Source of the DNA: Oscillospiraceae bacterium
GTDB lineage: Bacteria > Bacillota_A > Clostridia > Oscillospirales > Ruminococcaceae
Assembly (NCBI GenBank): GCA_900766795.1
Contig: CAAFWX010000385.1
Location: forward strand, 1 to 8,231
DNA length: 8,231 nucleotides
Direction of reading: 5' to 3'
Shown here piece by piece: positions 1 to 6,825 of the stretch. A model generated the notes under the pieces. That model saw nothing but the letters and a program-made list of their open reading frames with translations. It did not search any database and was not told the DNA's origin. Position 1 is the stretch's first letter. Each line of letters opens with the position of its first letter. Made by a program: the position numbers and the translations under genes.

Positions 1-186
1 GCTGTTTTCGCAGCTGTCCACGATGTCGCGCACCTTGTAGCTGAAGCTGAACGAAATCTCGCCCGAAGAATGGGCGATGTCGTCCTCGGGGTCGAAATCG
101 AAGTCAATCGCCATCGAACCGGTGATACCGCCAACGTTGAGGTCGCCCTGAATCCCGCCGAAATTGCGGCAGGAGATGACCTTTCC
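1..186 (-). repeat. Resumed GLUG sequence after the helical insertion (partial)
   Basis: Codons 888-949 return to the repeat pattern: GKVISCRNFGGIQG, then VGGITGSM at about 905-912. Another non-repeat stretch of about 28 residues follows, rich in Asp and Phe, and then IVDSCENS at the window edge, which matches the Cys-Glu-Asn core of a further unit. The insertion point is therefore used at least twice, once with a very long and once with a short insert. The array continues outside the window. Confidence 0.75.
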
Positions 187-2847
187 CTGCTTTGCGGAGG
201 AGCCGTCCTCAGAGATATCGTCGGCGAAGCCCTCCTCGTTCTCGCTCGAAAGGCTGTCCTTGAACTCCTGCAAAATGTCGCCCATAACCTTTATCTCGTC
301 GCTTATCGCCTGAAAGTCGTCCATGAGAACATCGCCCTGCGCTGCCGCAGTGCTGCTTATCGAGGAAACGGCGCTTATCACGTCCGAAAACTTGTCGGAG
401 AATCTGTTCACTGCCGCGGTGTAGTTTTCGTCCGCTGCGGGAAATTCCACTGCGGGCTTGTCGCCGAGCGCTTTGGCAACGTCCGAAAGCTGCCCTGTCG
501 CTTCCGAGATTTTTTCAAAAGCGTTTGTGAGGGCGGAAGAAGCCTGCGAAGCCGCCTGTGAAGCCGCCCGAAGCTTGTCGATAGCCGCAGAAACGCTGTC
601 CGCCGCCGCGCAGAAGCTGTCGCCTGCGGCGGTTATCGAGTCGGAGGACGAGGATATCTTTTCCACTGCGGAGGATACCGATTGAATACTATCTTTCAGT
701 GCGCCAGAATCGAACCGGTCGGAAATCTCACTAATCCCGCCGGTGATGTCCTCCGCCGCAAATGTAATGCTGCGCAGGCAGGCGTTCATGATGTCAAGCT
801 GCTTTGATATCTCGTTGTAGGTGGTATCGGGAACGTCCGAGCCGCTTATCTTCTCGAATGCGTCGGTGACTTTGCCCATTGCCTTTTCGGCAGCGGAAAG
901 CGCGGCGCTAAGCTCTTTCGCCGCGGATTGCAAGTCGGACAGCCCCTCGCTCAATTGCTCTGTATCCACCGCATTGTTCAGAGAATCCGCGGCGCGGCGC
1001 ATATGCTCCGTGGCGGTGATGAGATTGTCTGCGGCAGCTTCAAGCTCGTCTGCGATGAGGTCGGAGTCAATTTCCCCGCCCGTAAGCTCGTTCAGCGCGG
1101 CAGCCGCATGATTTGCGGCTTCGTTAAGGTCGTTTGCGGCTTTGTTCAGCTCGTCAAGCGCACTCTGAAGCTCCTCGGCATTTGCGGCGTCTGCGATTTT
1201 TTGCAGGGCGCTGCTCATGCCGCTTAGCGCTTTTGTCGCGTCCTGAAGGCTGCGCGAAAGCTCGATAAGCCCGTCGGCGAGGTTGTCGAAATCCTTGCCG
1301 CTTATCCACTTTTGCAGCGTGTCACACGCAGTACCGATTTTCCCAAGGGCGGTGCTGATGTCCCTGACCTCGCGGTTGATGTCCTCAAGCGCGGCAATCA
1401 TGGACTTTACCGCCGCTTCAACTTTGTCGGTGTCGCCCAGCGCGGCGCTAAGCTGCCCTGCGGCAACGCTGATGTCGTCAAGCCCCGCCGAGATTGTGTC
1501 CACCGCGCTGTTCAGGGTTTCAATCCCCGCCTTGCCGTCATCTACTGCCGCCTGCATGTCGTCGCTTGCGGCAGTGATTTGGTCGAACATTTCCTCGAGG
1601 GCGCTGCTGAAATCTCCGAGCAGGTCAATGCCCTCTCGGAACACGTCCAGCGCGGGCGCAATGCCGTCCAGCGCCTCGTCCGCACGCGCGGTGATTTCGT
1701 TTACGCCGTCCGTCCAGCCGTTGTAGATGTCCTCGGTGCGGTCGGCGATGTCGTCCGCGCAGCCGCGAAGCTGCTCCATCTGCTGCGTCAGCCCCTGAAC
1801 AGAGCCGTCTACTGCGCCGCCCGCGGTTTTTGCGTCCGCAATCAGATTGTCGATAAGCCCGCCTAGGATTTCCTGCTCGTCAAGAAGCTTTTGCAGGGTG
1901 TCCTTGCTGAAGTCAATGCTGCGGTATGGCTCCATCTGACCTGCGATTCCGCCGACGTCCTTTCGCCCGAGGATTTCGCCGTGGTTTTCGCAGCCGCTGA
2001 CGTAGCCCGACTGCCTGCCGACGATGCCGCCGACGTTATAGCCGATGTGCTGATAGCCCACCGTGCCGTAGTTTTCGCAGCCCTGAATTATCCCGTCGGA
2101 GAAGCCTGCAACGCCTCCCGTGTCGTACTTGGAGATAAGCTCCTCCTGCGAGATTATGCTGCCGACGTCAATGTCGCGGATTGAAAGCTTCGCGTCGGAG
2201 GGGGTGGTATTCACGCTGCAATGATTTACGCTGCTAAGAATCGTACCCGAGCTGCTGCCCGCGATGCCTCCCGAGAAGTGATTTCCCGTGACGTCGCCCG
2301 TGCTCTCGCAGCGGGTAATCAGCCCGCTTTTCTCATTTGTTCCCGCAATTCCGCCGACATAGCTTGTGCCCTTTACGGAGCCGTCAAACGTGCAGTTGGT
2401 TATGCTTCCCGAGTTGCTTCCCGCGATTCCGCCGACATATTCTCCGCTGCCCGAGGGGGAAACGGTGCCGCTGACGGTGAGGTTTTTCACGAACGCGCCC
2501 TTTTGCACATAGCGGAAAAGCCCGCTGTACGAGCCGTCCGCAGTAATCTGCGCACCCGAGATGGTGTGCCCGCCGCCGTCAAACGTTCCTCCGAATACGG
2601 GGACAGGTGTGAACTCCCCCGAAAGGGAGATATCAGCCGCGAGGGTCACATAAAGGTTTTTGCTGTACGAATCAAGGCGGCAGTCCTGCGCCAGCTGAAC
2701 AAGTCCCGCCTCGTCAGAGATGACAAGCTCGCGCGGCGCGCTCTGCGAAGCGGCAGCGGCAAAGCCCGCAGACTGAGCAAAAACAGCGGCAGGGGCGGCA
2801 GCAAGCACCGCAGCCATGAATATTGAGATTATTTTGTTGCTCTTCAT
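1..2847 (-). CDS. Secreted GLUG-repeat protein with giant helical insertion (C-terminus beyond window)
   Basis: Read on the minus strand from ATG at 2847, the frame stays open for 949 codons to base 1, so the gene is cut by the window edge. The start has a GGAGGG ribosome binding site nine bases upstream and overlaps the stop of the transporter gene. Residues 1-24 form a signal peptide (Lys-rich start, Ala-rich core, likely cleavage after AVFA). Residues 38-125 resemble the usual N-terminal part of GLUG proteins (FGGTFDGGGHTISG, then GLF and KNLTVSG). Residues 136-304 hold successive GLUG units (VGGIAG...GxIxxCxNxGxIxG). Residues 305-887 are almost entirely helical, rich in Ala, Ser, Asp, Leu and Ile, with few aromatic residues and few prolines. 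GLUG sequence resumes at 888. Family knowledge: GLUG repeats occur in bacterial surface proteins. Inference: an extracytoplasmic protein with a long helical arm, working with the co-translated transporter. The function is unknown, and no cell-wall anchor can be seen because the C-terminus is missing. Confidence 0.93.
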   Translation of the reverse strand, partial: MKSNKIISIFMAAVLAAAPAAVFAQSAGFAAAASQSAPRELVISDEAGLVQLAQDCRLDSYSKNLYVTLAADISLSGEFTPVPVFGGTFDGGGHTISGAQITADGSYSGLFRYVQKGAFVKNLTVSGTVSPSGSGEYVGGIAGSNSGSITNCTFDGSVKGTSYVGGIAGTNEKSGLITRCESTGDVTGNHFSGGIAGSSSGTILSSVNHCSVNTTPSDAKLSIRDIDVGSIISQEELISKYDTGGVAGFSDGIIQGCENYGTVGYQHIGYNVGGIVGRQSGYVSGCENHGEILGRKDVGGIAGQMEPYRSIDFSKDTLQKLLDEQEILGGLIDNLIADAKTAGGAVDGSVQGLTQQMEQLRGCADDIADRTEDIYNGWTDGVNEITARADEALDGIAPALDVFREGIDLLGDFSSALEEMFDQITAASDDMQAAVDDGKAGIETLNSAVDTISAGLDDISVAAGQLSAALGDTDKVEAAVKSMIAALEDINREVRDISTALGKIGTACDTLQKWISGKDFDNLADGLIELSRSLQDATKALSGMSSALQKIADAANAEELQSALDELNKAANDLNEAANHAAAALNELTGGEIDSDLIADELEAAADNLITATEHMRRAADSLNNAVDTEQLSEGLSDLQSAAKELSAALSAAEKAMGKVTDAFEKISGSDVPDTTYNEISKQLDIMNACLRSITFAAEDITGGISEISDRFDSGALKDSIQSVSSAVEKISSSSDSITAAGDSFCAAADSVSAAIDKLRAASQAASQASSALTNAFEKISEATGQLSDVAKALGDKPAVEFPAADENYTAAVNRFSDKFSDVISAVSSISSTAAAQGDVLMDDFQAISDEIKVMGDILQEFKDSLSSENEEGFADDISEDGSSAKQGKVISCRNFGGIQGDLNVGGITGSMAIDFDFDPEDDIAHSSGEISFSFSYKVRDIVDSCENS
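187..1935 (-). other. Helical/coiled-coil insertion inside a GLUG unit
   Basis: Codons 305-887 encode about 583 residues of low-complexity helical sequence, with recurring patterns such as SALDELNKAANDLNEAANH and repeated LSAAL or ISSA-type blocks. Likely helix breaks are P398, P673, P798 and P803. The segment starts after VGGIAGQ of one GLUG unit and ends just before GKVISCRNFGGIQG, which reads as the missing second half of the same unit. Reading frame and codon style continue unchanged on both sides, so this is a domain insertion and not a frameshift or mobile element. If the chain folds as a hairpin, its two ends return to the same place in the solenoid. Confidence 0.8.
1936..2442 (-). repeat. 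First GLUG repeat array (protein level)
   Basis: Codons 136-304 of the secreted protein contain five recognisable units plus the first half of a sixth. Unit openings are at about residues 137 (YVGGIAGSN), 163 (YVGGIAGTN), 191 (FSGGIAGSS), 242 (TGGVAGFSD), 271 (VGGIVGRQS) and 298 (VGGIAGQME). Most are followed by a second half of the type GxIxxCxNxGxIxG, for example SGCENHGEILG at 284-294. About 28 non-repeat residues separate units three and four. The repeat period of roughly 26 residues fits rungs of a beta-solenoid. Confidence 0.85.
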
Positions 2848-2862
2848 TCTTCTGTTCCCTCC
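2844..2862 (-). promoter_or_regulatory. ATGA stop/start overlap with strong internal RBS
   Basis: On the minus strand the transporter gene ends in TGA (2846-2844), and the next gene starts with ATG (2847-2845), a four-base ATGA overlap. The ribosome binding site GGAGGG (2862-2857) lies inside the last codons of the transporter gene, nine bases before the start. This arrangement is typical of translational coupling, so the two proteins are expected in linked amounts. Confidence 0.85.
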
Positions 2863-5396
2863 GATTCTTCCATGATGTCGCAGATGTCGTCATACGGGTC
2901 GGCGGATATTCTGTCGATGTCCTTGATGTGGTTTCCGTCGGGGTCAATGTGGTTTACAATCTGACGGTCAACCTGCTGCTTCATGCCGTCGCAGTTGTCG
3001 CTGTCAAGCTGCGCGCTGATTTCGCCGTGGATAATTCCCGAAATCTGCGCGTCAACGATACCCGAAACATAGCCGCGCACGCGTCCGTTTACACGGATAT
3101 AGCCCGAGCGGTGCTGCACGGCTTCTCGGCGTTTGAGCGTGAACGATGTCTTTTCGATGATGGTGTCGCCCAGCAGCATGATAGGCGGCAGCACAAACAT
3201 TACCAGCATAATCGAGATGAACGTGCCGCGCCCCAGACAGATTCCGATTGAGGAAATCGCCTCGTCCGAGGACAAAAGTCCAATCAGCATGCCCGCAATC
3301 GCAAGGATTGCGCCCGAGCTGATGATTGTCGGGAATGCGTGGTTCAGCGTTTCCACGATAGCGTCCTTTATCGGCATTTCCTTTTTAAGCTCGGTGTAGC
3401 GGCTGGAAATAACGATGGCATAGTCGATGTTTGCGCCCATCTGGATGGAGCTTACGATAAGGTAGCTCATGAAGAAGATGTTGGTGTCGGTGAGAACGGG
3501 GAACGAGAAGTTTATCCAGATTGCTCCCTGAATGATTGCAAGCAGCAGCACGGGAAGCCCCGCAGACTTGAACGTGAACACCAGAATCACCAGAACGAAC
3601 AGCAGCGACAGCACGCTCACCAGCAAATTGTCGGTAGCGAAGCTTGTGCCGAGGTCATAGTCGCTGGTGGAGTCGCCTACGATGTACGCTCCCTCAGGGT
3701 AGTAGTCGTAAACTATCTCGTGCAGGTCGTCAAGGAACGCAAAGGTTTCCTCGCCCTCCTCGGGGAGATTGGTGGAAAGCAGCATTCGGCTGTAATTCTT
3801 GGTGCCAAGCTGCAATTTTGCGTCGGTGAGCTGCTCGTTCAGCTCCTCGAGCATTTCGCTCATATCGTCGCCAAGGCTGAAATAGCCTGCCTCCTGCTGC
3901 TTGTAGATATAGTCGAACATGTCTATGAGCGGCACGGAATAGCTGCTTATCGAGCTGATTATCTTGCCGTAGTCGTCCTCAGAAGCGGCGTAGGCGGAAT
4001 ATGCAAGCTTCACTATCTCAATGTCAAGGTCGGTAAGCTCCGCAAACTGCCGCGGTGTGAGCGCGTCGGTAAGCATATATCCGTCCATTGCCTCAATGTT
4101 CGCAAGACCCAACGCGGAATCAACCTCGGGCAGACTTTCCAGCCGTTCAAGCAGAAGGTGCTCCTTGTTGTAGTCGCCTGCGGGAACCATGACTACAACA
4201 AGGTTGCCGGTGTCAAAGGTGCTCTCGATTTTCTCCGCGGCAATCTGCGATTCGTTTTTGTTGTAGGTTGTGAGCGTTGAGTAGCCGTAAACATAGCTGC
4301 AATTGCTCGAGAGAATGAAGCCCGCAGCAAGAAGCACGGCGTAAATCGGCGGCAGGAAATACTTTGTCTTTGAAGCCAGCTTTCCGATGGCGGTGATTTT
4401 CGGCACAAAGTATCGGTGGTGCGTTCTGTCGATAAGCGGCGAGAATGACATCAGCAGCCCGGGCATAAGCGTGAACACCACGAAAATGCTGCACAGGATT
4501 GCTTTTACCAGCACGATTCCGAGGTCGAAGCCGATTTTGAACTGCATGAACATCATCGCAATCATTCCCGAGATAGTGGTAAGACAGCTTGAGAATATCT
4601 CGGGGATTGCCTTGCTGAGCGCTGTCACCACCGCGTCGCGCGCGTCCATGGTGAGCCGCTCCTCGGTGTAGCGGTTGCAGAGAATGATTGCGTAGTCGAT
4701 GGCAAGGGCAAGCTGAAGCACGACGGCAATGGAGTTTGAGATGAACGAAATCTCCCCGAACAGGAAGTTTGTTCCCATATTGAGCAGCGCCGCCATGCCG
4801 AATGTCATAAGCATGACAGGAACCTCCATATATGTATGCGATGTGAACAAAAGCACCGCGATGATGATAACCACCGCAATCAGCACAACAATCTGCATTT
4901 CGGCGGCGATGGTTTCGGCGCTGCTGCTTCCCACCGCGCTCGAGATGTAGACGTCGTATGGCTCGAGCCGCTGCCTGATTTCCGCCATGGCATTTTTGGA
5001 AATCGGGTCGTCCGCTTCGCCGTCAAAGGTGACGGAGAGCAGCGCGGCACCGTTTTTGTAGCCCTCCTCGCTGTTTTCGACGCTGACGGAGGTCACGCCC
5101 TCAATCTCCTCAAGCTCGGCAGCGATTCGCTCGGCGGCGTCGAAGGTAACGTTGTCCAGCATGACGCTTCCCGTGCCGAATGTGACAAACTCCTCGTCCA
5201 TCAGCGTAAGCCCCAGACGGGTTTCGGTGGATTCGGGGAGGTAGCTTGTCAGGTCGTTGTTCACCTGCGTCCAGCCCATGGCGATGGCGCAGAAAATCCC
5301 CGCGATGATGTAGAACAGGTAGAAGCCTTTCCGCTTGTCTACTATCAGCGCGGCAACTTTTTCAATCGGCGACTGTTTTTTCTTCTGTATACTCAT
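2844..5396 (-). CDS. MMPL-family (RND superfamily) membrane transporter
   Basis: An 850-residue protein. The frame is open from 5474, but ATG at 5396 is chosen because GGAG lies eight bases upstream and the promoter at 5439-5467 excludes the longer form. It shows the twofold RND layout. There is one membrane helix at about 25-42 and an outer loop at 43-168. Helices at about 169-319 carry LALAIDYAIIL (D234-Y235), a helix follows at 347-364, and a second outer loop spans 365-590. Helices at about 591-743 carry GANIDYAIVIS (D658-Y659). Asp-Tyr pairs at the same places form the proton relay in MmpL proteins, so both halves look energised. Both pairs are followed by an (S/N)RYTE cytoplasmic motif. 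The C-terminal 100 residues are cytoplasmic, with a Gly/Ile/Val pattern at 765-798 unlike a normal MMPL tail and an acidic end. Substrate unknown; lipid or amphiphile export, or envelope assembly with the co-translated secreted protein, are possibilities. Confidence 0.93.
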   Translation of the reverse strand: MSIQKKKQSPIEKVAALIVDKRKGFYLFYIIAGIFCAIAMGWTQVNNDLTSYLPESTETRLGLTLMDEEFVTFGTGSVMLDNVTFDAAERIAAELEEIEGVTSVSVENSEEGYKNGAALLSVTFDGEADDPISKNAMAEIRQRLEPYDVYISSAVGSSSAETIAAEMQIVVLIAVVIIIAVLLFTSHTYMEVPVMLMTFGMAALLNMGTNFLFGEISFISNSIAVVLQLALAIDYAIILCNRYTEERLTMDARDAVVTALSKAIPEIFSSCLTTISGMIAMMFMQFKIGFDLGIVLVKAILCSIFVVFTLMPGLLMSFSPLIDRTHHRYFVPKITAIGKLASKTKYFLPPIYAVLLAAGFILSSNCSYVYGYSTLTTYNKNESQIAAEKIESTFDTGNLVVVMVPAGDYNKEHLLLERLESLPEVDSALGLANIEAMDGYMLTDALTPRQFAELTDLDIEIVKLAYSAYAASEDDYGKIISSISSYSVPLIDMFDYIYKQQEAGYFSLGDDMSEMLEELNEQLTDAKLQLGTKNYSRMLLSTNLPEEGEETFAFLDDLHEIVYDYYPEGAYIVGDSTSDYDLGTSFATDNLLVSVLSLLFVLVILVFTFKSAGLPVLLLAIIQGAIWINFSFPVLTDTNIFFMSYLIVSSIQMGANIDYAIVISSRYTELKKEMPIKDAIVETLNHAFPTIISSGAILAIAGMLIGLLSSDEAISSIGICLGRGTFISIMLVMFVLPPIMLLGDTIIEKTSFTLKRREAVQHRSGYIRVNGRVRGYVSGIVDAQISGIIHGEISAQLDSDNCDGMKQQVDRQIVNHIDPDGNHIKDIDRISADPYDDICDIMEESEGTEE

Positions 5397-5438
5397 TGGC
5401 TTCACTCCATATCGTTTGTGGTTTTTATGTGAGTCTTT

Positions 5439-5467
5439 ATTATACCACTCGCCCCGCTTTAATTCAA
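5439..5467 (-). promoter_or_regulatory. Sigma-A-type promoter of the transporter operon
   Basis: On the minus strand, -35 TTGAAT (5467-5462) and -10 TATAAT (5444-5439) are separated by 17 bases. TG occurs one base before the -10 (extended -10 form). Transcription would start near 5432, giving a leader of about 36 bases to the ATG at 5396, with GGAG at 5408-5405. Confidence 0.8.
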
Positions 5468-5575
5468 TGAACAATTTCGGAAGTTTGTCCTATAAACTAT
5501 TTCCGCGCGATTGGTGAAAGTTAACATTTGCCTGCTCCCGATTCCCTGAACCTGCGAAAAAATCTGCTCGCCATA

Positions 5576-5604
5576 TTGACAAAAAAAAAAAAAAGTGGTA
5601 ATAT
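5576..5604 (+). promoter_or_regulatory. Promoter with poly-A spacer for the TasA-like gene
   Basis: Consensus -35 TTGACA (5576-5581) and -10 TAATAT (5599-5604) are exactly 17 bases apart, with TG one base before the -10. The spacer is nearly all A followed by GTGG. Start of transcription is expected near 5611, leaving an untranslated leader of about 66 bases. The region between this promoter and the divergent one (5468-5575) shows no other clear site; a short AGTTT/AAACT inverted repeat lies near 5481-5499. Confidence 0.85.
5581..5594. repeat. A14 homopolymer tract between -35 and -10
   Basis: Fourteen consecutive A, the first being the last base of the -35 hexamer. It is the longest homopolymer noticed in the window. 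Length changes here would alter the promoter spacer directly. Confidence 0.95.
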
Positions 5605-5617
5605 AGTCTAAAGAAAA

Positions 5618-5663
5618 CTGCATATGATGAATAAAGTCGAATTTTGCTTGGCGAATAATGCAG
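5618..5663 (+). promoter_or_regulatory. Possible weak hairpin in the leader of the TasA-like gene
   Basis: CTGCAT (5618-5623) is the exact reverse complement of ATGCAG (5658-5663), with a 34-base loop. The pairing would end two bases before the AAGGA ribosome binding site (5665-5669). Six pairs over a long loop is weak, so this may be chance. No known riboswitch was recognised. Confidence 0.25.
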
Positions 5664-5676
5664 AAAGGAAATGACA

Positions 5677-6645
5677 ATGAATACTGAGAAGAAAAAATAC
5701 GGTCAGTCGGTGCTGAGAAGGCTTGTTCCTGCTGCGGCAATGCTCACTGTTTCGGCGATGATGCTTTCATCGGCTACATATGCGTGGTTCACCATGAACA
5801 AAGAGGTTCAGATGACCGGACTTAAAATGTCCGCGACCGCAGGCGAGGGTATTGAGATTTCTCTGGGCGGAATTGACGCGTCCGGAAACCTTGCGGCTAA
5901 TTTGTCTGCGCAGCCTGCCGATGACGATAACGAAAAGGGCTGGAAAAGCTCTGTCGTTGTGGGCAACTATTACAGCAATATCGGAAAGCTGAAGCCTGCT
6001 TCTTCAGTTGACGCGGAGAACTTTTTCGACGCATTGGACGCTTCCGACAAGGGCAGGTCTGCGACCAGATTCAAGGCGATTACACTGGGCGATGAAAACA
6101 TGGCGACGGTGGTTAAGCGCGATGCGTTTGTCGCAAACGGCGAGAACGATTCAACCGCCGACGCAGGCTACTATGTTGATATCCCTGTTCATATCAGGAC
6201 GTCAAAGATAGCGGCAACAACCGGTGAGACAGGCGACATTTTCTGCAAGCTGATGATTAACAACGATGACCTGAACAAGGATTTGTACAAGGCTGTCCGT
6301 GTTGCGTTTATTCCGGTGGAGCCTGCGGCAGGCACAATCAACATCTTCGGCTGCGATGACGTATACTATACCGGCGGCGCTGTCACCGGCGTATCCTCCA
6401 AAGCCGACGCTACCGTAATAACGGATTGTGTTACCACTACGTCGGATTTCTCCGTGGTAGACGGAGAGGATTCCGGACTAAAGCTGCCGTATTCCACCGG
6501 TGCAGGCTCTTATGGTCACTTAGACTTCACCGTCCGCGTATGGCTTGAGGGACAGAGCACCTCCTGCTATGACGACAAGGCAGGTCAGTCGTGGAATATC
6601 AGCCTCGCATTCTCTTTGGGTCAGTTTGAAACAACAACACCATAA
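5677..6645 (+). CDS. TasA/camelysin-like secreted surface protein (SipW-type signal)
   Basis: A 322-residue protein. ATG at 5677 is preferred to the ATG at 5671 because AGGA (5666-5669) is seven bases from the former and abuts the latter. Residues 1-12 are basic, 14-33 hydrophobic, followed by TYAWFT (34-39). This signal type, with a Trp/Phe motif at the mature N-terminus, is typical of Clostridia proteins resembling Bacillus TasA, which SipW signal peptidase processes and which form surface fibres. Cleavage after TYA (36) is plausible. The mature part is mostly beta-type. It contains YYVDIPVHIRT (166-174 region), KAVRVAFIPV (205-214) and, near the end, RVWLEGQSTSC (287-297), which I recall as a recurrent WLEG...C motif in such proteins. 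Four cysteines (190, 226, 251, 297) could form disulfides. There is no sorting motif or C-terminal membrane helix. It is transcribed alone, between its own promoter and a terminator. No SipW gene is in the window. The filament role is an inference. Confidence 0.85.
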   Translation: MNTEKKKYGQSVLRRLVPAAAMLTVSAMMLSSATYAWFTMNKEVQMTGLKMSATAGEGIEISLGGIDASGNLAANLSAQPADDDNEKGWKSSVVVGNYYSNIGKLKPASSVDAENFFDALDASDKGRSATRFKAITLGDENMATVVKRDAFVANGENDSTADAGYYVDIPVHIRTSKIAATTGETGDIFCKLMINNDDLNKDLYKAVRVAFIPVEPAAGTINIFGCDDVYYTGGAVTGVSSKADATVITDCVTTTSDFSVVDGEDSGLKLPYSTGAGSYGHLDFTVRVWLEGQSTSCYDDKAGQSWNISLAFSLGQFETTTP

Positions 6646-6658
6646 TTTATTTGCTCAC

Positions 6659-6696
6659 AGAAGACCTCGCATTAACCTGCGGGGTCTTTTATTTTT
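6659..6696 (+). terminator. Rho-independent terminator after the TasA-like gene
   Basis: AAGACCTCGC (6661-6670) pairs with GCGGGGTCTT (6679-6688) with one G-U pair and an eight-base loop. Two more pairs extend the stem outward, and the 3' arm runs into TTTTATTTTT. It begins 13 bases after the stop codon and separates this gene from the next operon. Confidence 0.9.
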
Positions 6697-6750
6697 CTGA
6701 GCATTTTATGCCATGACGGCGCGTAATTTGGGTTTTTTCGAGAATAATTG

Positions 6751-6779
6751 TTGACTTTTGGGCTGATATGGATTATAAT
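6751..6779 (+). promoter_or_regulatory. Sigma-A-type promoter of the EAL-like operon
   Basis: TTGACT (6751-6756) and TATAAT (6774-6779) lie 17 bases apart, close to consensus. The expected start near 6786 leaves a leader of about 40 bases before the GTG start at 6826. It shows that this operon is independent of the upstream terminated gene. Confidence 0.85.
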
Positions 6780-6825
6780 AAAAATGGACTGCTGTGTCCG
6801 TTTATCCGAATCGGAGGTGAGAAGC

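Noticed and set aside
187..1935. Tandem DNA repeats or a mobile element as the cause of the repetitive-looking helical region
   Set aside because: The repetition is at the level of amino acid composition, with no exact DNA repeats, terminal inverted repeats or target duplications seen at the edges.
70..2826. A chain of open frames on the plus strand (for example 1312-1866, 2221-2826)
   Set aside because: They lie antisense to one continuous 949-codon minus-strand frame that has a signal peptide and recognisable GLUG repeats. The plus-strand products show no family pattern and lack convincing ribosome binding sites.
3339..4280. A 313-codon plus-strand open frame
   Set aside because: It is antisense to the transporter gene, whose membrane helices and Asp-Tyr motifs are clear. 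The product has no coherent pattern, and high-GC third positions explain the open frame.
5397..5474. A longer N-terminus for the transporter (26 extra residues)
   Set aside because: The extra codons reach into the -35/-10 region, and the start lacks a good ribosome binding site, whereas ATG 5396 has GGAG at ideal spacing.
5605..5676. A cyclic di-GMP riboswitch in the leader of the TasA-like gene
   Set aside because: The leader is only about 66 bases and lacks the paired helices and conserved loops of the known cyclic di-GMP classes.
5459..5740. A 93-codon minus-strand open frame covering the intergenic region
   Set aside because: It crosses the divergent promoters and the start of the TasA-like gene. 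Part of it translates the A tract as poly-Phe. No site or family pattern supports it.
6748..6825. A longer N-terminus for the EAL-like protein
   Set aside because: It would begin upstream of the -10 element. GTG 6826 has a GGAGG site at eight bases.
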